DNA from: Gordionus sp. m RMFG-2023
Taxonomy: Eukaryota; Nematomorpha; Gordioida; Chordodea; Parachordodidae
Length of the DNA: 64,000 nucleotides
Direction: 5' to 3'
Assembly: GCF_954871325.1 (NCBI RefSeq)
Contig: NC_088775.1
Coordinates: 73,757,561-73,821,560 of the forward strand
Positions 11,946 through 23,564 of the stretch are shown here, piece by piece; position 1 is the stretch's first letter, and each line of letters begins with the position of its first letter. A model generated the notes under the pieces. That model did not search any database, was not told the DNA's origin, and saw only the letters and a program-made list of their open reading frames with translations. Both the position numbers and the translations under genes were made by a program.

Positions 11946-12345
11946 TGGAGATCTGCAAAAGTCGGGCCAGGTTCGGGCTAATTTTTTAAAAATTAATTGG
12001 GTTTGGGCTGGGCTGGGCCGGGCCTAATATTTTTTTAAAACTTTCGGGTCGGGTCGGGCTTTGGAATTTTTTTTAAATATATCTAAATTTATCAATTTTA
12101 TGTTGAATTTAGAATGTAGAATAAAAATATTTGATTTTATAGAAACTAGACGCCATATAACATATTTTTGAGTATAATTATAAAAATTAATTTCTATATT
12201 TAAATATTCGAATTTTTTTTAAAAAAAATTTTGGGTTAGGGCCGGGCCGGCAAAACTTTTTAAAAAATATTTCGGGTTCAAGAGGGGCCGGCAAAATTTT
12301 TAAAAAAAATTTCGGGCTGGTCGGAGCTTTAGTTTGAGGTATACA
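11946..12345. repeat. GGGCCGGGC-type repeat block
   Basis: Two islands of GGGTCGGGTCGGGCT and GGGCTGGGCCGGGCC words flank an AT-rich centre, opened by AGATCTGCAAAAGTCGGGCC. The same style recurs at 18715-18850, 20847-21235, 25460-25795, 45955-46190 and in the ends of the hAT at 46614-47961. The left end resembles the TAGAGGTCTGCAAAG terminus of the last of these, so this is probably a decayed non-autonomous hAT relative. No target duplication is visible. Confidence 0.55.
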
Positions 12346-12394
12346 TCACATCGCTCCTCTTAATCGCAATCTCGTATATTTTAGTACTGTAGCC

Positions 12395-12735
12395 TGGATA
12401 TGGTACGACACAGACTTATAGGCGTATCTAGAACTTTCCCTAGGGGAGGGGCACTGGTAGATGATTGGAAAAGGTCTTTAAACTCATTGTAGACATTTTA
12501 CTATATGATATATTTAATAAATAATTTCGGTTTTTAACTTTTTTTTTTATTAAAATGTTTTTTATCAAAAATATTGAATCATTCATGGGCATTATTGAAA
12601 ACATCATATTAGGAAGATTTTTATTCGCTTAAAATTACGACAAAAGGCAAATTTCTAATGGGGAGCAAAGAGTTTTCAAAACTTCAGCCGCAAGAATTGG
12701 TGATCACCAACTTGTAGGTGCGGTGCGCTCTTTGC
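12395..12735. other. Short AT-rich segment with CCTAGGGGAGGGGC island
   Basis: The phrase GGCGTATCTAGAACTTTCCCTAGGGGAGGGG resembles the GGCGTCGCTAGGGG termini of the 31.9-43.7 kb family, so this may be a decayed end of a related element. Nothing else is recognised. Confidence 0.3.
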
Positions 12736-12940
12736 ATTATCTGTCCCTTCAATGTTATACAAATCTAAAATTTATTAATTACTTGTTGAATTTATTTTAG
12801 CATATTGTTATTTATTCATATCAAACAGTATATTTTGGCATTTTTTTAGCTGTATTTTGTAACATGTGCTAAATAGACCAACTGGCAAAATTAATTCATT
12901 AATTTGATAATTAATACTGATATCTCCACTAAAACAATAG

Positions 12941-14836
12941 TGTTGTAATTGTGGTAACATGCAAATTTACTAGATTAAGAAAAACGCCAAACAGGCAAAT
13001 TACTGTTAAACAAAATTACGAAGCCGAAAAATATTCTAATCTACTCAAGAAAAAAGAATTAAATTTCGATACAAATTGAGACTATGCAAATGTTGATTAA
13101 AGAAAAAGGATATATAATGGAAAAATTATGATGCGAAAGATGATGATTAAATTATGATTTTACGAACTTAATTTTTAATTTTTTTTATCTTATTTTAATT
13201 TCTTATTTATAATTGAAATTAGTATTTATATTAATTAATAAAGTATTAGTAGTTTATTTATACGATTTATTTTATGCTCTAAATTCTCTCAACCACTACA
13301 TTTGTTGGCGGAAACATTATGTTCTATGGACATATTCAGTCTCCATAAAATACCAAAATTCTACATTGATGTTGGAGAGCGGAGGAGACAGGGCCATTAC
13401 AACAATTCAGTCTAATTAACTCTGAAAAGAGATTCTAAATAAAGGGGGAAGGGGATGTATGAAATGACTATCGACACTAAGACAAAGAATGAGAGCAATA
13501 AAACAATGGTATCAATATTAATGGTCGTATTTCGGAAAAGAATAAAATTAGTCGTTTAGCTAAAAAGAATGCGTCACAAGAGATCGTTATACGTACAAGT
13601 GATCGATGTAGCTAAAAGAAATTCGTTATAAATTTTTATTAAAGATATACGTTTAACTGTTATTTAAGTTGATAATATTTAGCAAAATATCAGGTTGTTG
13701 ATTAACCAAAAAATCTTCATAAAGAGAAACGGCTTTTCGTCATTAGAAAATTTATGCCGCAATCAAGCTCAATTAGAGATCGGATTTTTATTTTGGATCA
13801 AAAGATACAAGAAATCATTATCGTATAAGAGATCTTAAGGCAACGTGGATATCTTGACAAGCGACTAGGTAGAACAAGTGGTCAAGACCAGGATGCTATC
13901 GTTAATCGTTGACAAATTATCGCCAATTGCTTATCAAAACTTTAGTATAGGATAAAAAATCGATGATTTTAGAAACAAGAAGTCGTGGAAACAATCGTTA
14001 CTCGCAGACAAATTATCGTCAGTCGTTTACCGTCATTAGTTACTAGAAACCGTTAAAAACAAGCAAAGACTAGGATAATTTGGGATTAAAACGAAATATA
14101 ATTAAAAGAAGAAGAATGTATCGGGAATCATGATAATAGAAGTATCGAGTTCGTCAATGGCCTATAGAGATCAAGAGATAATCGTTTACAAGGAGTTGAT
14201 AAGAAACAGAAGGAATCAAGAATTTTAGATTATAATCGGATACAAACAGTCCTTAGAAGTGAAGAATATTAGACAATAGACCGCCGTCGTTAGAAACTAG
14301 AAGACATTAGAGATTAAGACGAATAGATTCGGCGGAGAAACAAGATCAATAAAGTCAAAATCGGAAGAGAGGAGATCATTCGCAGAATGGTGGGACTAAT
14401 CTAAGTGGAAGGGTGTTGTAATTGTGGTAACATGCAAATTTACTAGAGAAAAACGCCAAACAGGCAAATTACTGTTAAACAAAATTACGAAGCCGAAAAA
14501 TATTCAAATCTACTCAAGAAAAAAGAATTAAATTTCGATACAAATTGAGACTGTGCAAAGTTGATTAAAGAAAAAGGATATATAATGGAAAAATTTTGAT
14601 GCGAAAGATGATGATTAAATTATGATTTTACGAACTTAATTTTTAATTTTTTTTATCTTATTTTAATTTCTTATTTATAATTATGAAATTAGTATTTATA
14701 TTAATTAATAAAGTATTAGTAGTTTATTTATACGATTTATATATATACTCTAAATTCTCTCAACCACTACATTTGTTGGCCGAAACATTATGTTCTATGG
14801 ACATATTCAGTCTCCATAAAATACCAAAATTCTACA
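12941..14836 (+). mobile_element. Small non-autonomous LTR element (TRIM/LARD-like)
   Basis: This is a fossil LTR element. Two near-identical direct repeats of about 424 bp (12941-13365 and 14414-14836) begin TGTTGTAATTG and end TTCTACA. They enclose about 1.05 kb and are flanked by 5-bp duplications AATAG (12936-12940 and 14837-14841). A purine tract (AAGTGGAAGGG) precedes the right repeat, giving plus orientation. The internal part shows no coding region. The close similarity of the repeats implies a young insertion that is structurally whole as a non-autonomous element and would depend on another element's enzymes. Confidence 0.9.
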
Positions 14837-14841
14837 AATAG

Positions 14842-17560
14842 GAACAATATTAATTACTTTGAAATCAACATCGCTAATATATTTTATAGAATATTTTAAA
14901 TATCTTTTGAAGTTTAGCAATTAAAGTTAATTATTTTACTTTAATAAAATAAGAAAAATTTGATAAAATAATGCTATTTTCGTATTTTTTATAATGTATA
15001 AAAATAATATTATAAACATTAAAATTTTTGACAATTTCGCAGGATTTTAGGATTTTAAAAATTTGGCGCGACATTAATGGAACATTTTTTTTCCACAGAA
15101 CAAAAATTTATGTAGCAGGACGGCGCAACCTCAAGCTGGATATATGCTAGGTCTAATTTTAGTCCATGTCTCTTCTTTGTTTTTTTGCACTATATCTTCA
15201 TACTTGTACTTTATATCTTCAAAATTTAGGCTTGAATGTCCTTGTGTAAGGCATTTTATTTATTTATCTAAGGAGATAATTTAGCTCAAACAAAATCTTT
15301 GATAATTTTCGAATTTTATTATTTTCAAAAATTTTTAAAGTATATAAATTTGTATTGCATAAAAATTACAAATATTTTTTTATTTTAAATAATCATGGAT
15401 AAGGGTTGAAAGAGATCTTTTGGAAGGGGTGGGATACCCTAAATTAGTCATGATGCTTAGAATCATATCCGACCACACAACGTTTGTATAAAGCTATAGT
15501 ATCATATCCCCTCCCCCTTCCCGTGACAGAGGATTGCGTTGGATTAACAAAGTATAAATATAAATAATAAATAAGTAAAATATGGAATAAATGTGATTCT
15601 ATACCTATTAAAAAACTAAATCTTTTGGATCCAAGGGTGGTAAAAGATATATAATACTAAAAATTACAATTTTAAATTAAATAAATTATTGGTATAAGCA
15701 AGAAAAGCACTTGATTAGAAAAAAATTTAGAAATAATTTATAAAGGGAAATTTAATTATCTAGCCAATCCTCTTTTCTGCTTAAGTCTAAAAGACCCAGA
15801 GAATAATTCGTTCTTCTGGATATGCTCTTTGTCATCAAAATTAAAAATATCTCAATTACCACATTTAATACTATCATAAAGGAATAATTGGAAGCCCCTG
15901 TCGTTTATGATAAGTAGTAACCTTAGCTAATATTATATAAAATTACGAAATTCATACAATTTTGTATAATAAAATGTTTTTTTTTCTACTTAAATAATAA
16001 GAATGAGGTGTTACACACTTCTATCTCTCTGCTTAATGGAGCTTCAATTCCAATGTTATGTATCAAAAGCAACATTATATGGCTATGCCCACATATTCAA
16101 CTCGCTATCGTGAATTACATACCCACGATGATTTCATTTAATATTAAGTGAACCACACAATTTTTATATAATATGAATTATAAGGCGATGTTCTAGCGTT
16201 GGATTGTTTAATACAACTTTGTTGTATTAATAAATAAATATATATTTCGATCAAGGTTTGTCTGTTTCCTTGCGAAAAGATCCGGTGTGATTATGCAAAG
16301 AAGGACTTATGCATAATTCAACTAAGCTCCAGTGAGGTCAATCATTGATCAATGCACAAAATAAATTAATATGTCTGTCTAAATGAGGTCTCTTAAAGAA
16401 AAAATTGCAGAGAAAGGCCATTATCATACTTTTGGATATAGCCTCAAAATCATCCACCTCCCCCCCCCCTCCATATTTTTATTTTTTTTTAACGATGCCT
16501 CCTCACATCTAATTGATAACGACTAGAGACTCCGCTGATGAATTTATCGAAATTTTGATCATTATTACCTAAAATCAAAAACATATAAAAGATAATGAAA
16601 TTGTTTTAGCATAAATAAAAATTTTATTTTCGTTTTCTTATCTCTTTAAAAACAACACTATCAATTTTCGAAATATTTTTTGGTCAATAAAATGAGAGTC
16701 TAGGGAATTAGGATTATTCTATGCAAAAATAACAAATTCAGATACATTTATTTCTTGATCTAGATTAACAAGTCATTATAAATTAAAATTTGGGATAATA
16801 TATAGGCTAATTGCAAAAAAATATTCTAAACAAATTAGAAATTAAATTACTAATATAAATATCCATTTTCATCATTTTGAGTTGATCTATTTTATTTTTT
16901 TTAAAAATGATTTTACATAAAAATTATTAAATTAGATATGGGGAAAAAAAGGTAATACAAAATAAAATCGCAAAATTATCTTCTTTTTAATGTTTTTTTT
17001 TATTTGAAGTTTTATGGTTATAATAACATATTTAACTCATCTATAAACAAATAAAATGATTTCGGTAGGGGAAGGGGGGGGGGGTGGGCTAAAATACGCC
17101 AATGAGTGTGAATATATCTAATTCTTAGATTGAGAGATTTAAAAAATTCTTTTTTTAAAATATTTTTAAGAAACCCCATAGAAAAGAGATGGATAATATT
17201 TGACCTCATGAATATTCCTTAGGGATTGCAATGACGAAAATATCTGTGATGCTTTATTCCTGGAGATTATTTCCAAAATTATATTAATATATACCTTTTT
17301 CAATTTATTTTATATTTTTGACAATAAAAAAAATTGTGGTGAAGCAAAAAAAACACTATAAACCCACCCTCTGTAGAATTTATGGTAGGCTTCTGGTAAC
17401 ATGTTATGTCATATGCTATCAAATTATATCAATTCCAGTTTAAAAAATCAAATTTTACTTATGGCCTTGCGTTTCTGGTTTCTTTATTTTATCCTGATTC
17501 CAAGATTTCAGTTCCAAACTGAAGATTCTGCAAGTTAATAATTTTAAATAAAATAATTAT
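14842..17560. other. Unassigned AT-rich region
   Basis: No gene can be supported. Two short minus-strand stretches look weakly exon-like. One, at about 15750-15832, reads DDKEHIQKNELFSGSFRLKQ. The other, at about 16497-16569, follows a good TTTTGATTTTAG acceptor and reads NDQNFDKFISGVSSRYQLD. No family is recognised. Runs of C (about 16460-16469) and G (about 17076-17085) interrupt the A/T background. Confidence 0.3.
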
Positions 17561-17563
17561 AAA

Positions 17564-17574
17564 ACAAAAAAAGA
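17564..17574 (-). terminator. Pol III terminator of tRNA-Lys
   Basis: Immediately after the discriminator base, the minus strand reads TCTTTTTTTG. A run of at least four T is the standard RNA polymerase III stop. Confidence 0.85.
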
Positions 17575-17647
17575 CGCCCTGGTTGGGGCTCGAACCCAAG
17601 ACCGTTAGGTTAAAAGCCTAACGCTCTACCGACTGAGCTACCAGGGC
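17575..17647 (-). tRNA. tRNA-Lys: tRNA-Lys(UUU)
   Basis: The 73-nt minus-strand sequence folds as a standard cloverleaf. The acceptor stem is GCCCTGG/CCAGGGC with discriminator G. The D arm contains the A box TAGCTCAGTCGGTAGAG. The anticodon stem TTAGG/CCTAA encloses loop CTTTTAA (anticodon TTT), and the T arm contains the B box GGGTTCGAGCC. There is no intron. A run of T follows directly. It is a nuclear gene transcribed by RNA polymerase III. Confidence 0.97.
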
Positions 17648-18995
17648 ATATATGTTTTGCAAAATTAAGAATTATATATTCTTTAATTATTATAATAGTA
17701 GTGTGATTACCTTAGGAGCAATTTTTGGATGAAATTCTTGATGTCTCTTACCAATAATTTTAAAAATATTTCATATACACATGCAAGGCTAAAAGCCAAA
17801 AAAAATCTAATATTCAAAATTTTATAGACCACTATTATAATTTTCCTACTATGTTTTATATTTATATACTAAATTTATCATTTAAATTATAATCATGAAA
17901 TAAGTAAAAATAATCACATGTTTTACTAGTTATCATGACAGATTTATTTTATCAATTTAATTTCTCTACTCATTCCTTAATATTTAGATCCAAATTTACC
18001 ATTGCTATTTTAATTTATAAATTATCTTCTTTTTTTTTTAAACTATCAATTAAATATAATGCCTAATATATAAAGTAGACTTGTTTCTTTATATATATAC
18101 ACAGATTTTTATTTATTGATTAACTAACTTCCAAACCCATCTCAAATTTTCATTTTACTATAAGTATTTGTTTTAACCATTAGCAAAAATGATCCATTAT
18201 CATCCCATAATGTATATCACAAACTATATAATAAAAAAGAATGAACACAAAATTGTATACAACATTTAAGCCATCCTAAAAAAAACATAATTATGGCTAA
18301 AAGCTTAAATTTTGATTTTTTGTATGATAAAAATGAATCCATGGCCTCATTGATGAGATTATAAATGCAATTTATACAATCCAATCACTATGTATTTAAT
18401 TTTTATACCAAATTTTAGAGTTGTGAAAGTATTGTGATTAACTAAAACATTTTATTTGTATTGAATGGTATCTAAGATAGTTTATATTGAAATCTGATAT
18501 ATCACATTCTTATGATAGATTTATAGGTCAGCACTGATTGAATTGAAGTGCTTCATTGAAATTTATTCCCCATAAATTATTTTTCTGCACTGGAAAATAA
18601 TTTTTTACAATTGGTCCAGCTTGGTCTATTATATTTATATGAAGGATAAATAAACAAATATATTTAATTTCAAATCTGGACTATAGCATAGTAAGAATTC
18701 TTGCACAAGTTGTTGGCGGGATTTTTTGTCTGCCCATCTTAACTTTTAAAAATTGCGCCTGGCCCAGCCCTTTTAAAATTTTACGAAAAATTTGATGTGG
18801 CCCATCCAAATTTAGCAAAAATCCGCTCTGACCTATTAAAATTTTTCAGGATTCCATTTACTATATTTATTGATTTAGTTAATGATGCTTATACCTTAAG
18901 TATTACCTATCAAATTTGTATTTGTTGATTTTTCATTTGGATAGGCACTAGCAAATATATTTATAATATATATTTGAAAATTGATGACTTTTATA
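17648..18995. other. AT-rich stretch, no gene seen
   Basis: No exon-like frame is visible. A decayed fragment of the GGCCC-type repeat lies at about 18715-18850 (GCCTGGCCCAGCCC, TGTGGCCCATCC). Confidence 0.45.
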
Positions 18996-19330
18996 AAACC
19001 TCTGTGGTATAGTCGGCAATAACTTTGCTTACCAATCCATAGTTATTAGCTCGAATCCCAGCAATAATCATATAACTTGGTGCGTCCTTGTGGGATGGGG
19101 GGGGGGATATATATAGGAAGCCGGACTCGACCACGTAATTCCGATTTAATATATGTTATATAATAAGGGTCTTATTATATTTTAATAAATTTTAATTTTG
19201 ATAGTATGTAATGTATCAAATAAAAGTTGTAAAATCACGATTCGCTCGGTACTGCCTTTGGGTAGTAAACATCATTAACCTATAGATTTCGTATTTTATT
19301 TAGACACTCTTTAAATACAGATATTGTAAT
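18996..19330 (+). mobile_element. tRNA-derived SINE
   Basis: The head at 18996-19072 looks like a tRNA gene: an A-box-like TGTGGTATAGTCGG and a B-box-like AGCTCGAATCC in the right order and spacing. It is followed by an unrelated body with a G-run and the conserved phrase GCCGGACTCGACCACGT. The body (19076-19330) matches 38897-39135, which lacks the tRNA-like head. This layout is typical of a SINE transcribed by RNA polymerase III and moved by a LINE. The 3' end and target duplication are not clear. Confidence 0.7.
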
Positions 19331-19804
19331 TTATTCATTGGCGTACGCAGCGAGGGGGGGGGCAGGGGGACAAATCCCCCCCTCCCCCCCCCCCCCCAAA
19401 GCCAAAAAATGCAGATGCCGGATATATTTTTCAAAAATATTATTGTTTATATTAATTTATATTTGTTAATATTTATTCGTATCTCATATTAAATATATAT
19501 TTTATTACATTTATTATCACATTCATAAGTTATTTTATCAATTAATTTCGATTTCAAGTTTTCCGGCGTAATATTTACTTATTATTTTCAAATTTTTAGC
19601 GGCGTAATATTTATCTACCATCTTTAAATTTATAGTCAAATAATAATTATTTCTGAAACTTCTGGTCCAACAGGGAAAATGAAATTGCAACCTTGTCCAA
19701 CGAGATAGAGCCTCTTCCATTAAGCACTGCTATTAAGGAGTTGGAAGAGCCATTTGCTATTACTGAAATATCACAATGGCCTGAAAGAAATGTTTCCTTA
19801 GAAG

Positions 19805-20185
19805 CAGAGTTGTACATTTCAAAATAATAATCGTAAAATTTGAAGATCTTTTATTTTTTTAAATTTTGTGTAACGATCTTCAAAGATCGCAGCGATCTTC
19901 ATGATATTTATTTTTTTACCTTTTTATTAAAAGCCCAGATGTTTTTCAATTTTAATAATATAATATTTCTTTTATGTTTTATATCTCTCCTCCTGCCTTG
20001 ATGAAAATTGAAAAACATCTGGGCTTTTAATAAAGGGGTAAAAAAATAAATACTTTGAAGATCGTTACACAAAATTTTAAAAAAATAAAAGATCTTCAAA
20101 TTTTACGATCTTCAAAGATCTTGCTCAAATTTTTGAGCTAGATCTCGCTCAAAAATCTTCAAAGAAGATCTTTTGTACAACTCTG
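19805..20185. mobile_element. Foldback MITE with CAGAGTTGTAC ends, nested in hAT transposase
   Basis: The 381-bp element starts CAGAGTTGTACA and ends TGTACAACTCTG, with perfect 8-bp duplications CTTAGAAG (19797-19804 and 20186-20193). Nearly its whole length is an inverted repeat. For example, AAAAGCCCAGATGTTTTTC near 19930 is mirrored near 20017, and GATCTTCAAAGATC words recur on both sides, so single strands would fold into a long hairpin. The host coding frame (SLEA|RKLLD) continues exactly across the duplication, showing a clean insertion. Confidence 0.93.
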
Positions 20186-20846
20186 CTTAGAAGCAAGAAA
20201 ATTATTGGATTCAATGCTTATTCCAAATTTTATTTCTCATTAGAATGTATTATTTAATTATACAACTATTTTAAGTATTACTTTTCAAAAACATGACATT
20301 AAGAAGATGAGAATCGCGAAGAGCATTTTATCAGAACTCAAGGAAATTAGGGAGTTGATGAAGAATTTCATATTTTATTGTTGAGTCAAAAGCAGAGCTA
20401 TACGTGTTTAATATTTGTCTCCCTCGACTTGTAGCAAGGCAAGCTCATCGTGAAAACATTAATATAGGATCAGTAGAAGAGTATATCTTAGATGCAGATA
20501 TATTTATAACCCAAATAAATGAATTTTTAATTCATCATGCAGCACTTACATCTGCAAATATTATTTCCACAAAAGCCTTCCCAACCTATGGTGATAGAAA
20601 AAAAAATATTTGTTAGATTTTTATTATGAAGATGTTAAAGTATCTTATGATGCCTTACTAGCTGAATAACTATGTTTATAAGATTAACTACAGTTGATAT
20701 AGTCCCAAAAAATGCTATGGATGCTCTGCATTATTTCAAACACGTTTTAGATTAAATTCCCCAATGTATTAAAAGGGTTTATAAACTCTTCCCATTAGTA
20801 AACTAATGAGAGAACACTCTCTTTTTTAAGAAGAATAAAAGAGGCT

Positions 20847-21235
20847 TGCAGAAGTACCATTTGCAGTGCACGGCCCTGATTTTTTTTTAAAGATTTTTTA
20901 CGGCCCGGCGTGGGTTTTTTTTAAAAAAATTTTTAGGCCCAGCTCGGCTTTTTTCAAAATAAAATTTTCAGGCCCGGCCCCGATTTTTTTAAAATAAATT
21001 ATATTTATTTTTGATTATTATAGCTAATAATAACGATTTATAATATAGGCTGTTTTAAAAAATACAGCCCGGCCTGGGTGTTTTTTTTAAAATAATTCAG
21101 GCACGGCTTGGGTGTTTTTTTTAAAAAATTTAGGTCCGGCCATGGTGTTTTTTAAAAAAAAATTCGGGCCCGGCCCGGGTATATTTAAAAAAATTAAAAT
21201 ATTGTGCCCAGGGGCCGAGCCAGCAGGTCGCTGAA
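20847..21235. repeat. GGCCCGG-type repeat block nested in hAT
   Basis: It begins GCAGAAGTACCATTTGCAGTG and then alternates GGCCCGG/CGGCCT words with T and A runs up to about 21235. The start is nearly identical to the block at 45962 (GCAGAGTACCATTTGCATGA), indicating the same family. It lies between RRIKEAC (20834-20854) and STTCESRLKG of the transposase, so it is an insertion. A clean target duplication was not found. Confidence 0.6.
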
Positions 21236-21639
21236 AAACATACTAAGTACAACATGTGAAAGTAGATTGAAAGGTTTGGATCTTTTGAATATTCATAGGC
21301 ATTTGACGACAAGCAAGGATGAGATAATTAAAAAATTAGCTCAATCCCAACGAAGATTGGATTTTACATTGTAAATATATAACATACAAAATACAATTAT
21401 TCCTAAGAAACTTTTTGTGCAAAGGCTCAAAAAATTCAAATTTCTATTTTGGGTCATTTAAGTGATTCTTTACATATAATTTTTTTATAATTCACATTAA
21501 TTTAAAATTGTGTATTAGGAAAAGTTATTAGTCCTAATCAATTTATGCTTGATATTTTTAAAAAACAATAATATTTCTTTAAAAAAATTATTATCCCCCC
21601 CCCAGACCAAATTCCTGCGTACGCGCCTGAATTTATATT

Positions 21640-22475
21640 AATCAAAATATTATCTTAATCAAGTCCTTGACGTTGGCCCCGCAATTTTAGATTTTTCATG
21701 GTTAATCTTTTGAAAGGATTTGAAATGTTTTCAGTTCGGTTTGTACAAATACCCTTTTCTAAATATTGATGGTTTAAAATTTAGAGCCAAAAAATAAAGA
21801 TCTTTAGATAGGAGTTTTAAAAGATATAAATGATTTTAAAATACGATTTAATTTTGTGAATCAAAGGTATTGTATTTCATAATTAATTGACGTCATGAGT
21901 AAGCAAGGATTTATATATATACCTTTACATGATGAAAATATCCTTCACATATTAAAATGATATCTAGATTTAAATGGGAAAAAAATAATTTTTATTGAAT
22001 GGTTATATATTTATATAAGATTTGATATTTTATACATAAATTTTAATATTTTTTTATTTTATATTATAAGTCTTGATATTTTTTATATAATTATTTAAAT
22101 TATATGCTCATATAAAATAAAAAGATATTCTGCATTCAAATATTTATATTTTTAATATAAAAAAGCGCTAAATAAAAATATATCAAAATATAGCTTTAAA
22201 AGTATTTAGAATAGATAATTTTTATCTCTGTTCTTAAATTTTAACATAATTATCGGCATTAGCTAATTTGTATTTAAATTTCATTGATAAAACAATCATA
22301 TATATTTTCTAAGAGAAAAACCCCCTTATATTTTTAGAAATATTTGAAAAATACATCCGTAAAATTAGTATTTATTAGCCTAGAAGTTTAATTTCTAACT
22401 AGGTTGGAGACCGAAAAAAGGGGGTTTGGGTCAAAAGCTATTTTTTAAAAAAAAATCTACCACAATCGAATTTGG
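21640..22475. other. AT-rich stretch, no gene seen
   Basis: Low-complexity A/T sequence without exon-like frames or repeat ends that could be supported. Confidence 0.5.
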
Positions 22476-22990
22476 AAACCCCCCAAGATTCGAACCGCAA
22501 CTAATATAGTTCGTTTCAGATAAAAATAACGGTTCAGGTTCGTAAAATATATCGGTTTGTTTTTCACGCCTTTAAAACCCGGCTCGAATTTTTTGTCTAA
22601 TATAAATTGATTAGAATACATTAAAAAACCAATAATATAAATAATTGTATTTAAAAATTCTATTGAAATATTCTAAATATTTTCAAGATTCTATTCATCT
22701 TCTGTCATTATATCTATAATGAGGAAAAATAAAATAGTCTTAGAAAGCAATTCTATATCCTAACTTGGATCTAGTGAAAACTGTCAAATAGCAATATATA
22801 TAAAAATGGCGACTGATACTTATCAATCAGAATTGATTTATAATAATCTTTAAAACAGTTATATCAAAAAAGTTCATACCGGCTGGCATATCTTTTTAGA
22901 GATTCGGTCCAAGTGGGTAAATTTTTAATGGTTCAGGTCGGTTAAATAATAAGGGTTAACGGTTTTTATTCCTAGTTGGGAATATGAACA
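22476..22990. repeat. AACGGTTCAGGT-type dispersed repeat
   Basis: The words AACGGTTCAGG and CGGTTTG at the left and GGTTCAGGTCGG and GGTTAACGG at the right enclose an AT-rich centre with one CCCGGCTCGAA. The terminal wording matches 1-260 and a short piece at 57000-57020. The boundaries are approximate and no duplication is seen. Confidence 0.4.
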
Positions 22991-23564
22991 AAATTTTGGA
23001 GCTTTAAAGTTTGACTACAATTGGTGTTATTTTAGAAACCATGGTATTGAAATTCTGCACAAATCTTTAGTCAAGGTGATTGTAATATTTATAGTAATTT
23101 TGTCAGTATCTTCTTATTTGAAATTATTTGCTTCTTAAAGAAACTATTTATAAGGAAGAGAAAGCCTTAATATATATATAATTTTTGCCACTTTATAAAA
23201 ATAAATCAGTATATTAAATACTATAATAAAGTAAATATGATATATAAAAATTTAAATGAATATAAAAACAAATAATATCAATTATCATAATTAACTAATA
23301 TCTATGAATACCAAAATAAAATATTATAAATATATATAGTTTTTTTAATAAACGTTTTAACTGTTTTTTTGTTTGTAAAAAATATATTAATGTAATAATC
23401 CTGCTTATAATTAAATTTATAAATAGGCAAAATAGGATTTTAATATATAAAATGTTCACAGTCACAATTAGTAATCAAGAACTACTTTTATAATTCAAGA
23501 ATATCACGATATAATAATAAATTAAAATAGATTCTTAATATGCCAAACTTTTAAAAAAATAAAG

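Larger units (their letters stand above)
19660..21374 (+). pseudogene. hAT transposase (zf-TTF/52-kDa repressor-like type), broken
   Basis: Recognisable pieces lie in order. The segment NEIATLSNEIEPLPLS to WPERNVSLEA is interrupted by the MITE and resumes as RKLLDSMLIPNF at 20194. The segment LPRLVARQAHRENI to NIGSVEEYILDADIF covers 20410-20616 and matches the PR..GRQ.HR.N.P..SPEEYY signature of these transposases. The C-terminal hATC tail STTCESRLKGLDLLNIHRHL ends at a stop at 21372-21374. Much of the centre and the zinc finger is missing or unreadable, and several stops are present. Confidence 0.75.
19336..21629 (+). mobile_element. hAT element with GGCGTACGCAG ends
   Basis: The left end CATTGGCGTACGCAG and the right end CTGCGTACGCGCCTG are inverted repeats. 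The flanks AATTTATT (19328-19335) and AATTTATA (21630-21637) form a near-perfect 8-bp duplication. Long G and C runs lie just inside both ends (19355-19396 and 21594-21603). The interior is a broken transposase gene on the plus strand that itself holds a foldback MITE (19805-20185) and a GGCCCGG block (20847-21235). Confidence 0.8.

Noticed and set aside
13366-14413. Protein-coding interior of the small LTR element
   Set aside because: No frame of useful length or motif could be read on either strand.
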